Positions 17,603-31,412 of a stretch of 64,000 bases of DNA are shown here, in pieces; position 1 is the first letter of the stretch; each line of letters begins with the position of its first letter. The stretch comes from Myxococcales bacterium (lineage in GTDB: Bacteria > Myxococcota_A > Polyangia > Fen-1088). Where the stretch lies: contig JAGTJU010000001.1 of NCBI GenBank assembly GCA_022184915.1, forward strand, positions 804,057 through 868,056, given 5' to 3'. Below the pieces are notes generated by a model, which ran no database searches, was not told the DNA's origin, and was given only the letters and a program-made list of their open reading frames with translations. Both the position numbers and the translations under genes were made by a program.

Positions 17603-18004
17603 TCAGTGCTTCTCGCCGTAGGGCCCCGTGCGGACCTCACGCAGGCGTCCGTTTTCGAAAAACAGGAAGCGGACGAGGCGGCTCGAGCCCTGGTCGTAGG
17701 TCCACTCTTCGTGCTTGACCTCGACGACCCGGTCGATCCACGCGTTGCCCACGCGAACTTTGACGGAGCGGTACTCGACCCACGAGGTGATCGCGTCGGG
17801 ATCACCACACAGCGACCGCACTTGGTAGGCGTTGTCGCCGTCTGAAACGAGGCGGGTGCCACAGCGCATGCCGTCGGCCCAAGCGGGCGCCACCTGCGGG
17901 CCTCCCGGGTGGTTCCAGGAGGGGAGTAGGGGGAGCAGGGCAAAAGCGACGGCGAAAGCCAGGAACGAATGCCCGAACGCGCGCGGCCATCCAGGGTGCT
18001 TCAT
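17603..18004 (-). CDS. DUF2845-type secreted protein
   Basis: A 133-residue protein with an N-terminal signal peptide (basic start, hydrophobic core about 12-28, cleavage near AWA-DG). The mature part opens with MRCGTRLVSDGDNAYQVRSLCGDPD, the hallmark of DUF2845: two Cys that can pair, followed by Gly-Asp-Pro. SmpA/OmlA-like lipoproteins share this small alpha/beta fold. The function is unknown. It is convergent with lysA, 24 bases away. Confidence 0.78.
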   Translation of the reverse strand: MKHPGWPRAFGHSFLAFAVAFALLPLLPSWNHPGGPQVAPAWADGMRCGTRLVSDGDNAYQVRSLCGDPDAITSWVEYRSVKVRVGNAWIDRVVEVKHEEWTYDQGSSRLVRFLFFENGRLREVRTGPYGEKH

Positions 18005-18121
18005 GGGGGCGGGGAGCTTTTTCGAGTATAGCGCAGGTGGACCCGGGCGGCCGCCAAAGGGTGCTGTCCCGCCGCGCGCGCGTCACCTTGCGAGGCCGCG
18101 GTCTCGTTGCGCGACGCGGCC

Positions 18122-22830
<4,709 letters not shown>

Positions 22831-24161
22831 TTCGGACGGAAGCGAGGCGGCGATGATGTCGCCCAGCCGGGCCGTCAGCTCTGCGCGGTCGTTCGCGAGC
22901 AGCGCCGTACCGGTGCCGCCCGATGCGGCAATCGCGTTGAGCGAAGGATCGTTGACGGTGAAGCCCACGACGTAGGTGCGCACGCGCACGCGGCGCGTGC
23001 CCGCCGGGTTGCCCGCGCGCTCACAGCGGCTGTCGAGGGGATCCCACAGCCCGCCGTTCGTGCAGGCGAAAAACAGGTTCTCGGCCGCGATCGCGCCGTT
23101 GATCCCGCAATTGGTGGTGCAGGAGTTGGTCTCGATCCCGTCGGTGATGACAATGACGTTGTAGGACCGGCAATCCACCTGGCCGTCGCGGTTCAAAATA
23201 CCGGGCTCGGGACCGGCCACGCTGGCGTCGTTCACCAGCCAGTCGCGAACCGCGTTGAGCGCGCCGCCGATGGGCGTGATGCCCACCGCCCGGAGCTCAC
23301 GGTTCGTTCCTTCAGGGAAGGTTTCCCTGCCGTCCATCCAGGACAAAAGCTCGACGTGGTTGGCGCCGTTGGCAGCGGGGAAGCCCACCAACACGTCGCC
23401 CGCCAGGCCAAAGCCGCCCGCCCGGGGGTCGCTGCCCGTGCAGCAGAGGTTGCCTTCGTAAAAGATGTGGGTGGGGTCGTCTGCGGGGGCTGCGCAGCGC
23501 ACGCAGCCGTTGCCCGTGGCCGTACCGCCCGTACACTCGTCGTAGTCGGGGCTGATGAGCGGGATGCTGAACCCGCAGCGCCCCTCGCAGACGTTGGCCG
23601 TGGGGTTGACGCTTTGGCAGCTTTGCAGGCTATTGCACACCGCGCCCAGCTCGTTTTGGTGATAGCGGGCCAGGGAAAACTCGGCCGCACCAAAGGCCGT
23701 GATGCTGTCGGTGAGCGCGGCTTTGGCCTGGAAGAGCTTGCTGTCGTCGAAAAGCCCGTTGCCGTCGAGATCGCAGCCGGGGTGCGTCTCGGAGCCATCG
23801 CCGTGAGTTTCCACGCGCAACGCGTTTTCGGCCATGGACCCCGAGGTATCCACCAGCACGACGAAACGCGGCTTGACCGGCGCCGCTGCGGCCAGTGGCG
23901 CGCCCAGGCCGAAGCACGCCCAGACACCGATGACCAAACCGATGACCAAGACGGAGCGGGCCGCGGGGTACTGGCCCCCCCGTCCACGTGGGGAGCCCCT
24001 GCGATGAGGTGATGCCATTGTGAAGGTGCCTATATTGACACCAGGCGCCACCTTTCAGGAAGACGGTTGTGCCGAAATTGGCGGACGCTCCGCGCTGCGG
24101 AGCCGCCGTCCCGGGCCGCGCGCGGCAACCCTGCGAAAACAGGCGATGAAAGGGAGGCCGC

Positions 24162-24935
24162 TCAGGAGGCCGGGCGGAACTTGACCCGTCCGGGAGCCCT
24201 CAGCACCTTGGCGATGAGTTCTCCTTGAGAGTGAACCCCGAGCTTGCGGTAGATCGCTTTGACGTGGTTCCGGGCGGTGTGCACGCTGATGAAGAACATG
24301 TGGGCCAGCTCGCGGGGCTTCTTCCCGGCGACCATGGCGCGCAAGATCTCTTTTTCTCGGCGCGACAAATTGGCTGATTCTTCGGGGCTCAACATGGCCA
24401 CGGGGTCCGCTTCGTCGTCGGACACCGCCACCGAGGGCATCTCCTGCGTGCTCATGAGCCCCGTCAGGCCGGGGTCCGTCGAGCCCGCGCTCTCACGGTC
24501 GAGCTCCTCAACCAACACGGCTTGGCGCCGCGAGAGGTGAACGAGCCTTTGTGTCACGGATTTGACGGCATGCTTGCGAAGCGCATCCCGAATGGCCATG
24601 GCCAGCTCGTCGGTCTCGCATGGTTTCTGCAGCAGCCGAAACACGCGCCCTTCGTTGATGCTTCTCACGGCAACCTGAAGATCCGCGTGGCCCGTCAGCA
24701 TGATCTTGGGCAGGTGAGGTTGTTCTTTGGCCAGCTCGGCCAGAAACTCGCTGCCCGACTGCCCGGGCATGCGCTCGTCCACCACGATGGCCCCCACCGG
24801 CTCCCGTGACAGAATCACTCGGGCTTCAGCCGCCGAGTGCGCCCCGATCACTTCGTAGGGCTCTTTTCTCAGCGCGACCTTCAAGCCCTCGATCACCTCG
24901 GGCTCGTCATCCACCACCAGGACTTTGTCGTACAT
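24162..24935 (-). CDS. Response regulator, REC plus LuxR-type HTH
   Basis: A 257-residue DNA-binding regulator. The receiver domain (4-120) has the acidic pair Asp9-Asp10, phosphoacceptor Asp53 in VVDERMPG, Thr in IMLTGHAD and Lys in LQKPCETD. A long linker (125-185) follows. The C-terminal LuxR/GerE helix-turn-helix (about 188-250) contains LSRREKEILRAMVAGKKPRELAHMFFISVHTARNHVKAIYRKLGV. It is transcribed away from the histidine kinase at 25085, its likely cognate kinase by proximity. Confidence 0.92.
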   Translation of the reverse strand: MYDKVLVVDDEPEVIEGLKVALRKEPYEVIGAHSAAEARVILSREPVGAIVVDERMPGQSGSEFLAELAKEQPHLPKIMLTGHADLQVAVRSINEGRVFRLLQKPCETDELAMAIRDALRKHAVKSVTQRLVHLSRRQAVLVEELDRESAGSTDPGLTGLMSTQEMPSVAVSDDEADPVAMLSPEESANLSRREKEILRAMVAGKKPRELAHMFFISVHTARNHVKAIYRKLGVHSQGELIAKVLRAPGRVKFRPAS

Positions 24936-25084
24936 TCCTTTTCCTTGGGCTCGTGATTCGCCGTTGCCCTGCTTGGCCTCGTGTCAACATCGACCCAAGT
25001 GAGCGGGGCCTTTAGCCCTCATTGCGAGAGGAACAGGGCCGACCACGTCAAGGCGCGAGGGAGTCCCGTCGATGACCAGCCCAC

Positions 25085-26020
25085 GTGCCAGTGACGATCC
25101 GAAACGACACAGGACCTTCCCTGCTCGATGAGGTGGCTGACCCAGAGCGCCCACGGACACGGAAGCCCCGCCTCGACGTGGAGCTGCGCCATGCGCAAAA
25201 GCTCGAGGCGCTCGGTCAGCTGGCCGCCGGGATCGCCCACGAGATCAGCACACCCGTGCAGTTCGTCGGTGACAGCGTGAGCTTCCTTCGCGGTGCGTTC
25301 GCCGATCTCCAGGTGTTCGCCGAGGGCGTCAAGGCGATCGTGGCGGGAGGGCCCAGCGCGGACGGCGCCCCGGAAACGACCGATGAGCTGCGCAAGGCTT
25401 TGCGCGCCCTGATGGAGGCCAACGACGTGGACTACCTCATCAACCGCGTGCCCCGCGCCGTGGATCGGGTGGTGGACGGCCTTGGGCGCGTCTCGGGCAT
25501 CTTGCGGGCCATGAAGGATTTTTCTCATCCCGACCAGCGAGAGAAGGCGCCGGCTGATCTCAACGACGCCGTCGAACGCGCGCTGACCATCACCCGGGGC
25601 GAGTACAAGCACGTGGCGGAGGTCAAAACCGAGCTTGCGGATCTGCCCCGTATTCGCTGCCACGTGGGTGACGTGCAGCAGGTTCTGGTGAACCTCGTGA
25701 TCAACGCAGCCCACGCCATCGAGGCGCGCGCGCGAGAGCAGGGGCGCCGGGGCCTCATCGAGGTCAAGACCTACGAAGAGCAGGTGGGCGCCCGCACCCT
25801 GGCGGTGGTGTCCGTTCGCGACGATGGGCTTGGCATCCCCGCGGCCGTGCAGCCCCATGTGTTCGATCCCTTTTTCACCACGAAGGAGCTGGGACGCGGA
25901 ACCGGCCAGGGGCTCGCGATCTCCCGCGCCATCGTGGTGGATCGGCACGAGGGCCAGATCTCCTTCGAGACGTGTCCCGGACAGGGCACCACGTTCTTCG
26001 TGAAGCTTCCGCTGTCCTGA
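25085..26020 (+). CDS. Sensorless cytosolic histidine kinase
   Basis: A 311-residue kinase with no membrane helix and no input domain ahead of the H-box; it starts almost directly with the dimerisation helix. The phosphoacceptor is His52 in AAGIAHEISTPVQFVGD, a HisKA variant with extra Pro-Gln-Phe. The ATPase domain shows the N-box NLVINAAHAIEA, G1 DDGLGIP, F-box FDPFFTTK and G2 GTGQGLAIS. GTG 25085 is used because no in-frame ATG occurs before the core. It lies between two response-regulator genes, divergent from the LuxR type and convergent with the REC-HDOD type 11 bases away, so input may come from a partner protein. Confidence 0.87.
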   Translation: MPVTIRNDTGPSLLDEVADPERPRTRKPRLDVELRHAQKLEALGQLAAGIAHEISTPVQFVGDSVSFLRGAFADLQVFAEGVKAIVAGGPSADGAPETTDELRKALRALMEANDVDYLINRVPRAVDRVVDGLGRVSGILRAMKDFSHPDQREKAPADLNDAVERALTITRGEYKHVAEVKTELADLPRIRCHVGDVQQVLVNLVINAAHAIEARAREQGRRGLIEVKTYEEQVGARTLAVVSVRDDGLGIPAAVQPHVFDPFFTTKELGRGTGQGLAISRAIVVDRHEGQISFETCPGQGTTFFVKLPLS

Positions 26021-26030
26021 CGCGTGCGCT

Positions 26031-27242
26031 TCAGGCGCGCAGGCGCCCCGCCTCTTCGGCGGCCACGGTGCGCCAGGCGTCGAGGTGGCGTTCGAGACCC
26101 AACGCCGCAAGCAGCGCCTGATCCAGGTGCTCTGCCGGGGGAAGCCGCGGGGACACGGAGCCCTGGCCATTGGCCAGGGCGTTCGCGAAGTGCGTGACCG
26201 TACACAGATCGAGCGAGGGTTCCATGTGACGCGGCTCGGGCCATGGGTCATCGTGGGTGGCCACCGCTTCCATCAAGTCGAGCGGCAAGCCCCAAAGCCC
26301 CAGCATGTAGCCGCCTGCCTGCGCGTGGGTCGCATGCAGCCGCTCCCGCTCAGCGCTCACGAGCGGGATGTGCGCGTCGGCGGCGTGCTGGATCGCGGCG
26401 GCTGTCTCCTTGGGCATGCCCATCCCCAGCACCAAAAGGCCGATCTCGTGAAGCAAGCCCGCCAAGAATACGACCTGGGTGGGTAAGGTGGGGGGGCAGA
26501 TGCGGGTCGCAATGCGCCCCACGAGCAGCGCGTGCTCCCGGATGCCCTCGACCGTGAGCTCGGACGCGGCCGGCAAAGGCGCGGCCGACTCGAAGACCTC
26601 GACCGAGAGCACCAGGTTGCGCACCGTGAGAAACCCGAGGTGAACCACCGCCTCTTCCACGGTGCTGATCTGGCGGGCGAGCCTGAAGAACGACGAGTTC
26701 GCGAGTTGCAGCAGCTTGGCGGCCATGGCGGGCTCGCCGGCGACGATCTGGGCCACGTCGCGGGCGCTCGTATCGCCTTTTTCGATGGCCGAGACCAGCG
26801 TGGCGTACACCCGGGGAGCGGGCGGAAGCCGCTCGATGCGGCCAACACAGGCACGCACGGTCTGCTCCGGGAGCAGGGCGCGGATGCGTTCGGCGCGCGA
26901 AAGCAAGTCCTCGAGGCGCCCCCGATCGCAGGGCTTCAGGATCATCTGCTGGGCCACGGGAAGCAACCGTTCGGCCGAACGCAGATCACTTTGCCCCGTG
27001 AGCACGGCGCGCATGATGTGGGGATGTCGCTGCTTCAGCGTCGAGAGCAGCTCTGCCCCGTCCATGCCTGGCATGCGCATGTCCGTGACCACAAGGTCCA
27101 TGGTGTTGCGGTCGAGCAGGTCCAAGGCCTCCGGACCCCCGTTCGCGAAGCTCAGGCTCCAGCGGTGGCGAAACGGCCGCAGCATGTCGCGCAGGGCTTC
27201 GAGCACGTAGGGTTCGTCGTCGACGAAGAGGACTTTGAGCAC
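26031..27242 (-). CDS. Response regulator with HDOD output domain
   Basis: A 403-residue protein from GTG 27242. The receiver domain (1-120) has Asp8-Asp9, phosphoacceptor Asp54 in VVTDMRMPG and Lys in ILKPCDRG. The HDOD domain (about 145-345) has AQIVAGEPAMAAKLLQLANSSFF, GFLTVRNLVLSVEVFE and FLAGLLHEIGLLVLG. HDOD is a degenerate HD fold that usually lacks phosphohydrolase activity and acts in signalling; the HE in LLHEIG replaces the usual HD. The GTG start is supported by direct alignment to the first receiver strand and an AGGA about 14 bases upstream. Confidence 0.9.
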   Translation of the reverse strand: MLKVLFVDDEPYVLEALRDMLRPFRHRWSLSFANGGPEALDLLDRNTMDLVVTDMRMPGMDGAELLSTLKQRHPHIMRAVLTGQSDLRSAERLLPVAQQMILKPCDRGRLEDLLSRAERIRALLPEQTVRACVGRIERLPPAPRVYATLVSAIEKGDTSARDVAQIVAGEPAMAAKLLQLANSSFFRLARQISTVEEAVVHLGFLTVRNLVLSVEVFESAAPLPAASELTVEGIREHALLVGRIATRICPPTLPTQVVFLAGLLHEIGLLVLGMGMPKETAAAIQHAADAHIPLVSAERERLHATHAQAGGYMLGLWGLPLDLMEAVATHDDPWPEPRHMEPSLDLCTVTHFANALANGQGSVSPRLPPAEHLDQALLAALGLERHLDAWRTVAAEEAGRLRA

Positions 27243-27493
27243 CGGTCTTAATCCTGGTGAACGGACGCGTGATTGATACGGGGCACTTCGATGTTCCCCT
27301 CGGCGCCCCCCACAGAGCCGCGGTCCATCCGATGAGAACATCGAGCGAAACGGGCGCCCGCTTGACTCACTGATGACATTTTTAGGCCCTTTCGCGTCAA
27401 TGCGGACCTGGCCCTCAGGGGCTGACCTGGAAAAGCCCGAAGCGGCCCCGTGGTCGGGGGCCCAGGGAGAGTCAGTGTGTGGCCTCGCGTGGC

Positions 27494-28582
27494 TCAGACG
27501 AAGCTGGTTTCGAGACGTGACCGCACTGCGTGACGCTCACGTGCCAGCTCGATGAGGCGCGTGACGAGCGCTTTTTGAGAAAGCCCCGAGGCTTCCCACA
27601 TCTTCGGATACATCGAGATGGCGGTGAAGCCGGGCAGCGTGTTCACCTCGTTCAGGTACACCTCCAGGGTGCCCTGTTCGACGAAGAAGTCGACCCGCGC
27701 CAGGCCGGACAGCTCGAGCACCTGGAAGGCGCGGACGCTCAGGTCGCGAATGAGTGCGCTCACCTCGTCGGGCAGCGGTGCAGGGATGACCAAGTGCGCT
27801 CCCGACGGATCGAGGTACTTGGCCTCGTAGGAGTAAAATCCATCCTTGTGGGTCACCACCACCTCTCCGAGGGTGGATGCCTCGGGGGCCTCGTTGCCCA
27901 GCACGGCGCACTCCACCTCGCGGGCGTTGACGGCCGCCTCCACCAGCACCTTCGTGTCGTAGCGAAACGCCCGTTCCAGCGCCGCCGCGAGCGCGTGCGG
28001 CGCAGGCACCTTGGTGACGCCCACCGAAGAGCCCGCGTTGGCAGGTTTGACGAAGAGCGGATAGGCGAGGGCGGCCGCGCGCGCGGCGACGCCCTCGGGG
28101 TCCGCGCGAAACGCAGGGGCGTGGAGGGTTTGCCAGGGAACCACGGGGATCTCGGCCTGCGTGAGCAGGCGCTTGGCCACGTCTTTGTCCATGCCCAGCG
28201 CCGAGCCGAGCGCGCCGGAGCCGACGTAGGCCACGTTGGCCATGTCGAGCAGGCCCTGCACACGCCCATCCTCGCCGAACGTTCCGTGCAGGGTAGAGAA
28301 GACCACCGTGCCGGGCGCAAAGGGCCCCTCGGTTTGGGGATAGACGGGGACGGGGAGGGTAGGGCTATCGGCCGGCAGACGAAGCGTGCGGGGGTCGCCC
28401 GTGGCCGCGAGCAAAAACGCCTCGGTCTCGAGGCGCCATCGCCCCTGCTTGTCGATGCTGACGGCGCGGGGTTCGTAGCGCTCGCGGTCGAGGGCCAAAA
28501 GCACGTTGCGCGCGGAGAGCAGCGAAATCTCGTGTTCGGAGGATCGGCCGCCAAAAAGGATCACGACAGGGGTCTTGCTCAT
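27494..28582 (-). CDS. ddl: D-alanine--D-alanine ligase
   Basis: A 362-residue ATP-grasp ligase that makes the D-Ala-D-Ala end of peptidoglycan precursors. N-terminal domain: VVILFGGRSSEHEISLLSA and the substrate Glu/His region STLHGTFGEDG. Central domain: FVKPANAGSSVGVTKV. C-terminal domain: ARVDFFVEQ, EVYLNEVNTLPGFTAISMYPKMWEASGL. The omega-loop reads FYSYEAKY; its Tyr at the DdlB Tyr216 position is the residue found in D-Ala-specific enzymes (Phe or His there would suggest D-lactate). It is about 65 bases downstream of the POT transporter gene on the same strand and may be co-transcribed. Confidence 0.96.
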   Translation of the reverse strand: MSKTPVVILFGGRSSEHEISLLSARNVLLALDRERYEPRAVSIDKQGRWRLETEAFLLAATGDPRTLRLPADSPTLPVPVYPQTEGPFAPGTVVFSTLHGTFGEDGRVQGLLDMANVAYVGSGALGSALGMDKDVAKRLLTQAEIPVVPWQTLHAPAFRADPEGVAARAAALAYPLFVKPANAGSSVGVTKVPAPHALAAALERAFRYDTKVLVEAAVNAREVECAVLGNEAPEASTLGEVVVTHKDGFYSYEAKYLDPSGAHLVIPAPLPDEVSALIRDLSVRAFQVLELSGLARVDFFVEQGTLEVYLNEVNTLPGFTAISMYPKMWEASGLSQKALVTRLIELARERHAVRSRLETSFV

Positions 28583-28646
28583 GGGGGGGGCCTTCCGGGC
28601 TTGGGCCGTTTCGGGAACACATTCGTGAAGCAGTTCGTGGCGTTCG

Positions 28647-30029
28647 TCAACGGTGGGAGCTCGGCGATGGCACGTCGCCCTCGTGCATCATGCGGGTGAG
28701 CCGGCGGCTCGCGAGCAGCAGCAGCACCCCTGCGGCCGTCGAGGCCACCACGAAGATCAGAAAGAAATCGGCCTGGCCCCCCAAGGCCCTGAACAGGTCT
28801 CCGCGTGCGATGCGCGTGGTGCTTTCGGCCAGCTGCCCTGCCAAAAAGTTCGCAAGGGCCGTGGTGAGAAACCAAAACCCCATGAGCAGCGAAGCGAAGC
28901 GCGCCGGAGCGAGCTTCGTCACCATCGAGAGCCCCACGGGTGACACGCACAGCTCTCCCCAGGTGATGAAGACATACGCCAAGACCAGGTATGCGGGGCT
29001 TGCCAGCTGTCCTCCCTCCGAGGCGGACGCGCCCACGACCATGAACGCAAAGCCCATGCCTTGAAGAATCAGGCCCAGCCCCATCTTGGCCGGGGTGTTC
29101 GGTTCGCGGCCCCGGCGTCCGAGCCAGGTCCACAGCCAGGAAAACAGGCCCCCGAAGATCACGATCACCACGGGGTTCACGCTCTGGAACCAAGGGGCGG
29201 GGATCTCCCGCCCGAAGAGGGTGCGATCGGTGCGGCTCAAAGCGAAAAAGTTCATCGACGAGCCCGCTTGCTCGAACGCCGCCCAGAACACCACGTTGAA
29301 GAGGGCGAGGATGACGACCGCCAACAGCCGCTCGAGCTCGAGCTTCGTCAGCGGCGGGGCGGGAGCCTTCGTGGCTTCGGCGGTGGTGGCCCTGCGCGCG
29401 GGCACGTCGCCGATGGGGCCGAGGTGCTTGCGCTTGCCGCGCACGTACTGCGCAAGCCCGAGCAGCATGCCCACGCCCGCCGCCCCGAACGCGTAGTGGT
29501 ACCCGAAGGTGGGGCTTTCCGAGAGCCAGCCGCAGACGAACTGCCCAAGCGCGGCGCCCAGGTTGATACCCAGGTAGAAGACGGTGAACCCGGCGTCGCG
29601 GCGACGATCCCCCTCGTCGTAGAGCTGGCCCACCATGGTCGAGATGTTGGACTTGAAAAAACCCGTGCCGAGCGCGATGAGGGCAAGCCCCACGAAGAAC
29701 GTGGGCTTCGTGGCGAGGGCGAGACTGAAATGGCCCGCGCTGATGACGACGGCCCCCACGAGCAGGGCGCGGTGGGTGCCCATGTAGCGGTCGGCGAGGT
29801 AGCCGCCGAGAAGCGGCGTGACGTAGACCGCGGTCGTGTACCACTTGTACACCGCGATGGCGTCTTCCTGGCTGTAGCCGAAGCCGGAGACGGCGTTGGC
29901 CAGGAAGAGCACGAGCAGCGCACGCATGCCGTAGTACGAAAAGCGCTCCCACATCTCCACGCCGAAGAGCACGTAGAGACCCCGCGGTTGCGCTGGATGT
30001 GCCGCGTCTTCGGCCGACGCGCGGGTCAC
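28647..30029 (-). CDS. POT/PTR-family proton-dependent peptide transporter
   Basis: About 460 residues with 14 predicted helices. Family signatures: E-x-x-E-R-F-x-Y-Y in EMWERFSYYG on helix 1 (proton coupling), GGYLADRYMG between helices 2 and 3, and FYLGINLGA in helix 5. It imports di- and tripeptides, including perhaps muropeptides, with H+. The start is GTG 30029, because that GTG overlaps the stop of the upstream LarA-like gene in GTGA; the open frame before it is the 3' end of that gene in another frame. The adjacent ddl gene makes a peptidoglycan-recycling link possible, by inference only. Confidence 0.9.
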   Translation of the reverse strand: MTRASAEDAAHPAQPRGLYVLFGVEMWERFSYYGMRALLVLFLANAVSGFGYSQEDAIAVYKWYTTAVYVTPLLGGYLADRYMGTHRALLVGAVVISAGHFSLALATKPTFFVGLALIALGTGFFKSNISTMVGQLYDEGDRRRDAGFTVFYLGINLGAALGQFVCGWLSESPTFGYHYAFGAAGVGMLLGLAQYVRGKRKHLGPIGDVPARRATTAEATKAPAPPLTKLELERLLAVVILALFNVVFWAAFEQAGSSMNFFALSRTDRTLFGREIPAPWFQSVNPVVIVIFGGLFSWLWTWLGRRGREPNTPAKMGLGLILQGMGFAFMVVGASASEGGQLASPAYLVLAYVFITWGELCVSPVGLSMVTKLAPARFASLLMGFWFLTTALANFLAGQLAESTTRIARGDLFRALGGQADFFLIFVVASTAAGVLLLLASRRLTRMMHEGDVPSPSSHR

Positions 30030-31345
30030 GACGCCTCTCGAGCTGGGGGAGCCACAACGGAAAGCGGCGGCAGATTGCCCTCGGCGTCGAAAGCCCACGC
30101 CGAGGCGGGCCCGAGCCGCTCGAGGCCCGGCGTGTCCGCGAGGGCGGCTTCGGAGGCGGCCAGAACCTCGAGGTGAAGGGTGTCCCGGATGCGAGCCACA
30201 CGGGCTTGCTCGAGGGGTACGCCCAGCGTCGAGAGGGCCGCGGCGATGGCGGCGCGGTCGCTTGGGAAGTGCATGGGGATCTTCGAGGACTGCAGCGACA
30301 ACGAGGTGAGCGAGTTCGTGAAGGTCACGTGGCGGTCGATGGCGTCCACGAGCCGCTGGGTCGTGAAGTCCGCCATGCCGATCCCCGAAGCGTTGCCGTG
30401 GGTCTCCTCGCTGAGGTCACGCACGAAGATGCGGCGGATGACGGGGCGGTAGTCAGGCACGTGGGACAGGGCCGAGATGTAGCCGTTGACGCCTCGTCCA
30501 ACCACGTTGGGATCCATGCCGGTGCCGCTCAGCTCTTTGCCTATGCGGTCCACCACGAGAAAGTCGAGTGTCTCGAAGGGAAGCCGCGCCATCTGCGCGT
30601 GCGCCTGCTTGACCAGAACTGCCTCTCGCTCTGCGAGCGCCGCGGCGGGCACGAACTCGACGTGCTGGGTGTCGTGCCGCGCGTTCTCGAGCAAGCCGAG
30701 CCCTCCCAGGACGGGGGTGTGCTCCAGAATCACGCGCAGGGCTTCCCGCATGACGGGCTCGTGACCGAAGCGTGCGGCCGCGCGGTGGAGGGTGCCCGCA
30801 CCCCTGTGTTTGCCGAGGCCCACCACCAGCATCTTGACGAGCCCGCTGCCAAACGCGCCCCGAAAGTCCGTGTGGGGCTTGATGCGGTTGACCACGATGA
30901 TGCCGTCCGCCTCTCGGGCGGCGCGCGAGAAGAAAACGGGCATGTCGTTGGTGGTGCGCCCGAGCTCGTCCACGTCCAGGCTGTCGACGACGGGGGCGTT
31001 CAGGCTGGCTTCGGTGAGGCCGTAGTGGGCCAGCACGCCCCTTTGCCCCTCGGGCGTGGCGCCGCCGTGGCTGCCCATGGCGGGCACGAGGAAGGGCAGG
31101 GCGCCGCGGGCCCGCAAGCCGGCCAGCAGCGCGCCGACCGCGCGGGTCAGGTTGCTGATCCCGCGGCTCCCCACGCCCACGGCGATGCGCCGGCCGGCGA
31201 GGGCCGGCAGCCGGGAGAGCCCCTCGTCCACCGCGGCCTCGAAGTCCACGGGCGCCGCCTTGGAGAAAGGCTGGCGAACCAGGACGAGCGGCGGAAAAGA
31301 AGATTCGTCGACGGCGGTGACGGCCACGGGCGCATTCTGCCTCAC
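30026..31345 (-). CDS. LarA-like (DUF2088) protein, nickel-pincer racemase superfamily
   Basis: A 439-residue soluble protein. The core segment IIVVNRIKPHTDFRGAFGSGL followed by VKMLVVGLGKHRGA resembles the stretch of lactate racemase LarA that holds the cofactor-binding Lys (here the Lys of SGLVKM) and an active-site His. SHGGATPEGQRGVLAHYGL near residue 95 matches the LarA 'H-G-x-T' region. Members outside true LarA act on other 2-hydroxy acids or are uncharacterised. The larB, larC and larE cofactor genes are not in the window. The stop overlaps the GTG start of the peptide transporter, so the pair is translationally coupled. Confidence 0.65.
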   Translation of the reverse strand: MRQNAPVAVTAVDESSFPPLVLVRQPFSKAAPVDFEAAVDEGLSRLPALAGRRIAVGVGSRGISNLTRAVGALLAGLRARGALPFLVPAMGSHGGATPEGQRGVLAHYGLTEASLNAPVVDSLDVDELGRTTNDMPVFFSRAAREADGIIVVNRIKPHTDFRGAFGSGLVKMLVVGLGKHRGAGTLHRAAARFGHEPVMREALRVILEHTPVLGGLGLLENARHDTQHVEFVPAAALAEREAVLVKQAHAQMARLPFETLDFLVVDRIGKELSGTGMDPNVVGRGVNGYISALSHVPDYRPVIRRIFVRDLSEETHGNASGIGMADFTTQRLVDAIDRHVTFTNSLTSLSLQSSKIPMHFPSDRAAIAAALSTLGVPLEQARVARIRDTLHLEVLAASEAALADTPGLERLGPASAWAFDAEGNLPPLSVVAPPAREAS

Positions 31346-31358
31346 CGCCGGCCGCTCG

Positions 31359-31387
31359 AAAAAGAAAAGGGGGCCTCATGGGCCCCC
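31359..31387 (-). terminator. Rho-independent terminator of the 31.4-32.2 kb lipoprotein gene
   Basis: On the minus strand a perfect 7-base stem GGGGGCC/GGCCCCC with a 5-base loop is followed by TTTTCTTTTT. It lies 26 bases after the lipoprotein stop and 14 bases before the start of the LarA-like gene, which separates the two transcripts. Confidence 0.85.
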
Positions 31388-31412
31388 TGTGTGCCGAACG
31401 CAGCCGCTCCGT

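Noticed and set aside
25019..26251. A 410-codon minus-strand frame opposite the sensorless kinase
   Set aside because: Antisense shadow. The kinase boxes on the + strand are unambiguous.
27494..28582. Idea that this ligase makes D-Ala-D-lactate because a LarA-like gene is nearby
   Set aside because: The omega-loop reads FYSYEAKY with Tyr at the specificity position, as in D-Ala-D-Ala ligases. Phe or His would be expected for D-lactate.
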